DNA of 8,541 bases. Origin: Bacteroidales bacterium (GTDB taxonomy: Bacteria > Bacteroidota > Bacteroidia > Bacteroidales > F082). Under the pieces are notes generated by a model. That model was given only the letters and a program-made list of their open reading frames with translations, was not told the DNA's origin and made no database searches. This document shows, one piece after another, positions 6,362-8,541 of this stretch. Numbering within the stretch: position 1 is the first letter of the stretch; each line of letters begins with the position of its first letter. The position numbers and the translations under genes were made by a program. The stretch lies in NCBI GenBank assembly GCA_029933565.1, contig JAOZNY010000078.1, positions 3,747 to 12,287 on the forward strand, in the 5' to 3' direction.

Positions 6362-7606
6362 TTATTCGTTAATTTCTTTGAATTCTTCTGCATACTCTTT
6401 GTTTTCCAGTTTTCGCTTTACTTCAGCAAAAGCTTTTACTGTGTATTCTACATCTTCCATAGTATGCACTGCTGTTGGAATTAATCTCAGTAAAATCATA
6501 CCTTTTGGTATTACCGGATAAACAACTATTGAGCAAAAGATATTATAATTCTCTCTTAAGTCGTAGGTTATTTGTGTTGCTTCAGGAACCCCACCGCTCA
6601 ATATTACTGGTGTTACAGGAGATGCAGTATTCCCAAGGTTTATCCCATTTTTTTTCAATCCCGATTGTAAAGCATTAACAACCTTCCAAAGGTTTTCACG
6701 ATGCTCGGGCTCATTTTTGAGCATCTCAAGTCTTTTTAGCGCACCAATTACCATTGGCATTGGAAGTGATTTAGCAAACATTTGGGAACGCATATTGTAT
6801 TGAAGGTACTTCACAACTTTTGCATTTGCAGCCACAAAACCTCCAATTCCGGCCATCGACTTAGCAAATGTCCCAAAATAAATATCTACCTCATCCTGAA
6901 CTCCAAAATGTTCATCGGTACCGGCACCTGTTGGCCCCATTGTACCAAAGCCATGTGCATCATCAATAAACAAACGAAAGTTATATTTCTTCTTAAGTTC
7001 TACTATCTCGTCAAGTTTACCAAGATCACCGGCCATTCCGTAAACACCTTCTGTAATCAACAATATTCCACCTCCGGTTTTCTCAACAATTTTAGTTGCT
7101 CTTTTAAGTTCCTTTTCCAGGTTCTCCATATTATTGTGAGGATACACAAATCTTTTCCCAAAATGCAACCTCATGCCATCAATAATACAGGCGTGTGCTT
7201 CCGAATCGTAAACAATAACATCCTTACGATCAACCATTGCATTTATAATTGAAACCATTCCCTGATACCCATAGTTTAGCAAATAAGCAGCCTCCCTTTT
7301 AACAAAAGCAGCAAGTTTCTCCTCAAGTTCTTCATGATACTTGGTCTGTCCACTCATCATACGAGCACCCATCGGATAGGCCATTCCCCACTCTGCAGCA
7401 CCTTCTGCGTCAGCTTTTCTAACTTCAGGATGGTTAGCTAAACCAAGATAATTGTTTAAACTCCAAACAAGCCTTTCCTTACCCTGAAAAATCATTTTGT
7501 TAGAAATCTCTCCTTCAAGTTTTGGAAAAACATAATACCCTTCAGCCTGCTTTGCATATTTGCCAATAGGCCCCATATTAACTACGCACTTCTCAAAAAC
7601 GTCCAT
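6362..7606 (-). CDS. PLP-dependent alpha-oxoamine synthase (KBL/AONS/SPT/CFAT-type acyltransferase)
   Basis: A 414-residue cytoplasmic fold-type I PLP enzyme that joins an acyl thioester to an amino acid with loss of CO2 (or makes 2-amino-3-ketobutyrate in the KBL case). Landmarks: SLNNYLGLANHP (49-60), the family's N-terminal signature; GARMMSGQTKYHEELE (80-95); His138 in SEAHACIIDG, the residue that stacks on PLP; TEGVYGMAGD (185-194); Asp215 and His218 in IDDAHGFG; and the Schiff-base Lys249 in GTFAKS. Arg374 in LRLIPTAVHT fits the substrate-carboxylate arginine. Homologues in Bacteroidota include serine palmitoyltransferase (sphingolipids) and cysteate acyltransferase (sulfonolipids), besides glycine C-acetyltransferase and biotin-pathway AONS. 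There are no biotin genes and no threonine dehydrogenase in the window, so the substrate is unresolved. The start MDVFEKC is preferred over Met11 because it fits the expected leader and lies about 20 bases from a near-perfect promoter. The gene is followed by a terminator and then the membrane-protein gene. Confidence 0.93.
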   Translation of the reverse strand: MDVFEKCVVNMGPIGKYAKQAEGYYVFPKLEGEISNKMIFQGKERLVWSLNNYLGLANHPEVRKADAEGAAEWGMAYPMGARMMSGQTKYHEELEEKLAAFVKREAAYLLNYGYQGMVSIINAMVDRKDVIVYDSEAHACIIDGMRLHFGKRFVYPHNNMENLEKELKRATKIVEKTGGGILLITEGVYGMAGDLGKLDEIVELKKKYNFRLFIDDAHGFGTMGPTGAGTDEHFGVQDEVDIYFGTFAKSMAGIGGFVAANAKVVKYLQYNMRSQMFAKSLPMPMVIGALKRLEMLKNEPEHRENLWKVVNALQSGLKKNGINLGNTASPVTPVILSGGVPEATQITYDLRENYNIFCSIVVYPVIPKGMILLRLIPTAVHTMEDVEYTVKAFAEVKRKLENKEYAEEFKEINE

Positions 7607-7631
7607 ATCATTAATTAATTTATTAAGCGTG

Positions 7632-7662
7632 CAAAAGTATGCATATTATCGAATACTTCAAA
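7632..7662 (-). promoter_or_regulatory. Near-perfect Bacteroidota promoter for the alpha-oxoamine synthase
   Basis: On the minus strand TTTG (plus 7659-7662) is followed after exactly 19 bases by TACTTTTG (plus 7632-7639), a full match to the TTTG-N19-TAnnTTTG consensus. Transcription should start near 7626, about 20 bases before the ATG at 7606. It is the best promoter match in the window. Confidence 0.75.
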
Positions 7663-7734
7663 TCATTGTTGATAAAATGAAATAGGCTTAAATTTAGCGT
7701 TTGGATCTCTCAAATTATCATTAACAAACTAATA

Positions 7735-7755
7735 TATTATCAGAGTTTGATAATA
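7735..7755. promoter_or_regulatory. Inverted repeat, possible operator, upstream of the PAP2-like gene
   Basis: TATTATCA (7735-7742) and TGATAATA (7748-7755) are perfect 8-bp arms around a 5-bp spacer. They cover the place where the -33 element of the PAP2-like gene should be. Further copies of the half-site lie at 7714-7720 (ATTATCA) and 7670-7676 (TGATAAA). The region is AT-rich, so chance is not excluded. Confidence 0.35.
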
Positions 7756-7760
7756 ATATC

Positions 7761-7768
7761 TACTTTTG
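7761..7768 (+). promoter_or_regulatory. Candidate -7 element for the PAP2-like gene
   Basis: TACTTTTG is an exact TAnnTTTG match, placing the start of transcription near 7775, about 14 bases before the ATG at 7789. The sequence 19 bases upstream (TATC) is a poor -33 element; a TTTG at 7746-7749 is too close. The promoter may therefore need an activator or be weak. Confidence 0.5.
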
Positions 7769-7788
7769 GAAAATAGAAAATCTCAAAG

Positions 7789-8247
7789 ATGGAAAATGGA
7801 ATAATTTTGGGCAATAGTATTCTGGATGTAGTTTTTGTAGCATGGGCAATTGCTCAACTTTACAAAGTAATTAGCAGTATTGTAATTGAAAGGAAATTTA
7901 GCGTTAAACGACTTTGGGAGACAGGTGGAATGCCAAGTTCTCATTCTTCTACGGTAAGTGCTTTGGCCACTTCGGTGGGAATAGTTTACGGTGCGGCTTC
8001 ACCACTTTTTGCTGTTAGTTTGGTGTTTGCAATAATTGTTATGCACGATGCAGCAGGAATTAGAAGAGCAGCAGGAAAGCAAGCAAGTGTATTAAACCGT
8101 CTGGGGAAAACATTAAGTAAGGTGTTTGACGAACGCTTTGACGAAGATCACTTAAAAGAATTGCTTGGGCATAGCCCCGTTGAAGTACTTGTAGGTGCTA
8201 TTGTTGGAGTTGCAGTGGCTTTCTTGCTTAGGTTTCATTTTGTTTAG
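7789..8247 (+). CDS. Divergent PAP2 family (DUF212, YuiD-like) membrane protein
   Basis: A 152-residue membrane protein of the divergent PAP2 / DUF212 family, whose members (e.g. Bacillus YuiD, about 158 residues) are taken to be related to membrane phosphatases of the PAP2 type; the true substrate is unknown. Family signatures are all present: GGMPSSHSS (46-54, with His52), HDAAGIRRAAGKQ (86-98) and GHSPVEVLVGAIVG (127-140, with His128), together the His/Arg set expected for phosphate handling. Hydrophobic segments lie at about 9-31, 54-70, 72-86 and 132-148. Length is normal and the stop is TAG. The gene is transcribed away from the alpha-oxoamine synthase from its own promoter. A role on a lipid or isoprenoid phosphate is plausible from the family, but the neighbourhood does not prove it. 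No terminator is evident downstream, where repeat-rich DNA begins. Confidence 0.93.
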   Translation: MENGIILGNSILDVVFVAWAIAQLYKVISSIVIERKFSVKRLWETGGMPSSHSSTVSALATSVGIVYGAASPLFAVSLVFAIIVMHDAAGIRRAAGKQASVLNRLGKTLSKVFDERFDEDHLKELLGHSPVEVLVGAIVGVAVAFLLRFHFV

Positions 8248-8269
8248 GGCGAAAATGCTAAATGCAATA

Positions 8270-8312
8270 ATGAGTGAACGAGTGAATGAGTAAATGAGTA
8301 AATACTGAGTGA
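8270..8312. repeat. 8-bp tandem repeat tract (ATGAGTRA)
   Basis: Four contiguous 8-base units, ATGAGTGA, ACGAGTGA, ATGAGTAA and ATGAGTAA (8270-8301), are followed by a spaced fifth TGAGTGA (8306-8312). It begins 22 bases after the stop of the PAP2-like gene and has no coding potential I can support. Confidence 0.8.
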
Positions 8313-8320
8313 TCACAAAG

Positions 8321-8435
8321 CCGCTATTGCGAGTGCAGCGAAACAATCTCAGTAGAGGTTAGCATTTAAGAAATTGCTTCTTCGCATGACGAAACACCCA
8401 TAAAATCATAAAAGTTTTGGCGAATCGCAATGACG
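8321..8435. repeat. Decayed palindromic dispersed repeat (ATTGCGAG...CAATCTC type)
   Basis: The left arm (8321-8350) contains ATTGCGAGTGCAGCGAAACAATCTC. The right arm (8370-8391) contains ATTGCTTCTTCGCATGACG, an imperfect inverted copy with several bases deleted. A third remnant, CGAATCGCAATGACG (8421-8435), carries the opposite terminal sequence. The motif resembles the non-autonomous palindromic repeats with CGTCATTGCGAG ends that I know from scattered intergenic sites in several phyla. There is no transposase and no clear target-site duplication. Confidence 0.6.
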
Positions 8436-8454
8436 TAGGATTCTTAACTTAATT

Positions 8455-8525
8455 AATGACCAGTGACAACCAATACAAATGACCAATGACAACCAATGAC
8501 AACCAATGACCAATTCACCAATCAA
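8455..8525. repeat. Mixed 7-bp and 10-bp tandem tract (AATGACC / AATGACAACC)
   Basis: Units alternate between AATGACC (8455-8461, 8478-8484, 8505-8511) and AATGACAACC or near copies (8462-8471, 8485-8494, 8495-8504). A degenerate AATACA (8472-8477) sits between the second and third units, and the tract fades out as AATTCACC and AATCAA. Together with the two repeats to its left it fills most of the gene-free stretch 8248-8541, in which I see no open reading frame, RNA gene or promoter. Confidence 0.75.
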
Positions 8526-8541
8526 ATATTTTTCAGGAAAT

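Noticed and set aside
6782..7252. Open frame of 156 codons on the plus strand inside the alpha-oxoamine synthase gene
   Set aside because: It lies antisense to a well-conserved PLP enzyme, has a Cys/His/Asn-rich composition typical of shadow frames, and lacks a promoter.
7573..7606. Alternative start at Met11 of the alpha-oxoamine synthase
   Set aside because: The first ATG at 7606 sits about 20 bases from a near-perfect promoter and the preceding residues MDVFEKC fit the leader I associate with this family.
7760..8247. Toxin-antitoxin or defence module around the small PAP2-like gene
   Set aside because: The protein is a standard-length DUF212 member with all family signatures and its partners are metabolic genes.
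8253..8367. 9-bp inverted repeat AAATGCTAA (8253-8261) and TTAGCATTT (8359-8367)
   Set aside because: It could mark the ends of an inserted segment, but the arms do not extend, the right copy lies inside the palindromic element, and a 9-bp AT-rich match can arise by chance.
8455..8525. CRISPR array
   Set aside because: The units are only 7-10 bp and directly adjacent, with no 25-40 bp repeats, unique spacers or cas genes.

Overview
The window looks like ordinary chromosomal DNA of a member of the Bacteroidota, probably an AT-rich environmental or marine Bacteroidales/Marinilabiliales-like lineage. The support is: a secreted peptidase ending in a type IX secretion (T9SS type A) sorting domain; promoters that fit the Bacteroidota primary sigma factor (TAnnTTTG at -7, TTTG about 19 bp upstream) rather than TTGACA/TATAAT; AT-rich leaders without Shine-Dalgarno sequences; and a small protein that looks like the Bacteroidota-restricted DUF6913 family. 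No species can be named from this alone.

Layout. 1-1237 (minus): N-terminal 412 residues of a mitochondrial-type aconitase, running off the left edge. 1412-2182 (minus): a PhnP-like metallo-beta-lactamase-fold phosphodiesterase. A 97-bp divergent promoter region separates it from a plus-strand pair: a DUF6913-like protein (2280-2834) and dapA (2844-3725), 9 bp apart. 3776-5476 (plus): secreted M14 zinc carboxypeptidase with a transthyretin-like domain and a T9SS tail; its pocket residues resemble the CPN/E (basic-residue) group. It converges, with a 5-bp gap, on a minus-strand seven-helix membrane protein of unknown function (5482-6312). Upstream of that gene, on the same strand, lies a PLP-dependent alpha-oxoamine synthase (6362-7606). 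The 49-bp gap between these two genes holds a perfect 20-bp palindrome that reads as a terminator of the synthase gene. A divergent promoter region (7607-7788) separates the synthase from a YuiD-like divergent PAP2 protein (7789-8247, plus).

The last ~295 bp (8248-8541) are non-coding and repeat-rich: an 8-bp tandem tract, a decayed palindromic element of the dispersed ATTGCGAG...CAATCTC type, and a tract of mixed 7- and 10-bp units.

The genes do not form one pathway. They cover the TCA cycle (aconitase), lysine/diaminopimelate synthesis (dapA), phosphoester hydrolysis, extracellular peptide trimming, and possibly lipid metabolism (alpha-oxoamine synthase; PAP2-like protein). I see no phage, transposase, CRISPR array, RNA gene or defence system. 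The parts most worth a second look are the synthase/membrane-protein pair, the inferred specificity of the carboxypeptidase, and the repeat cluster at the right edge.
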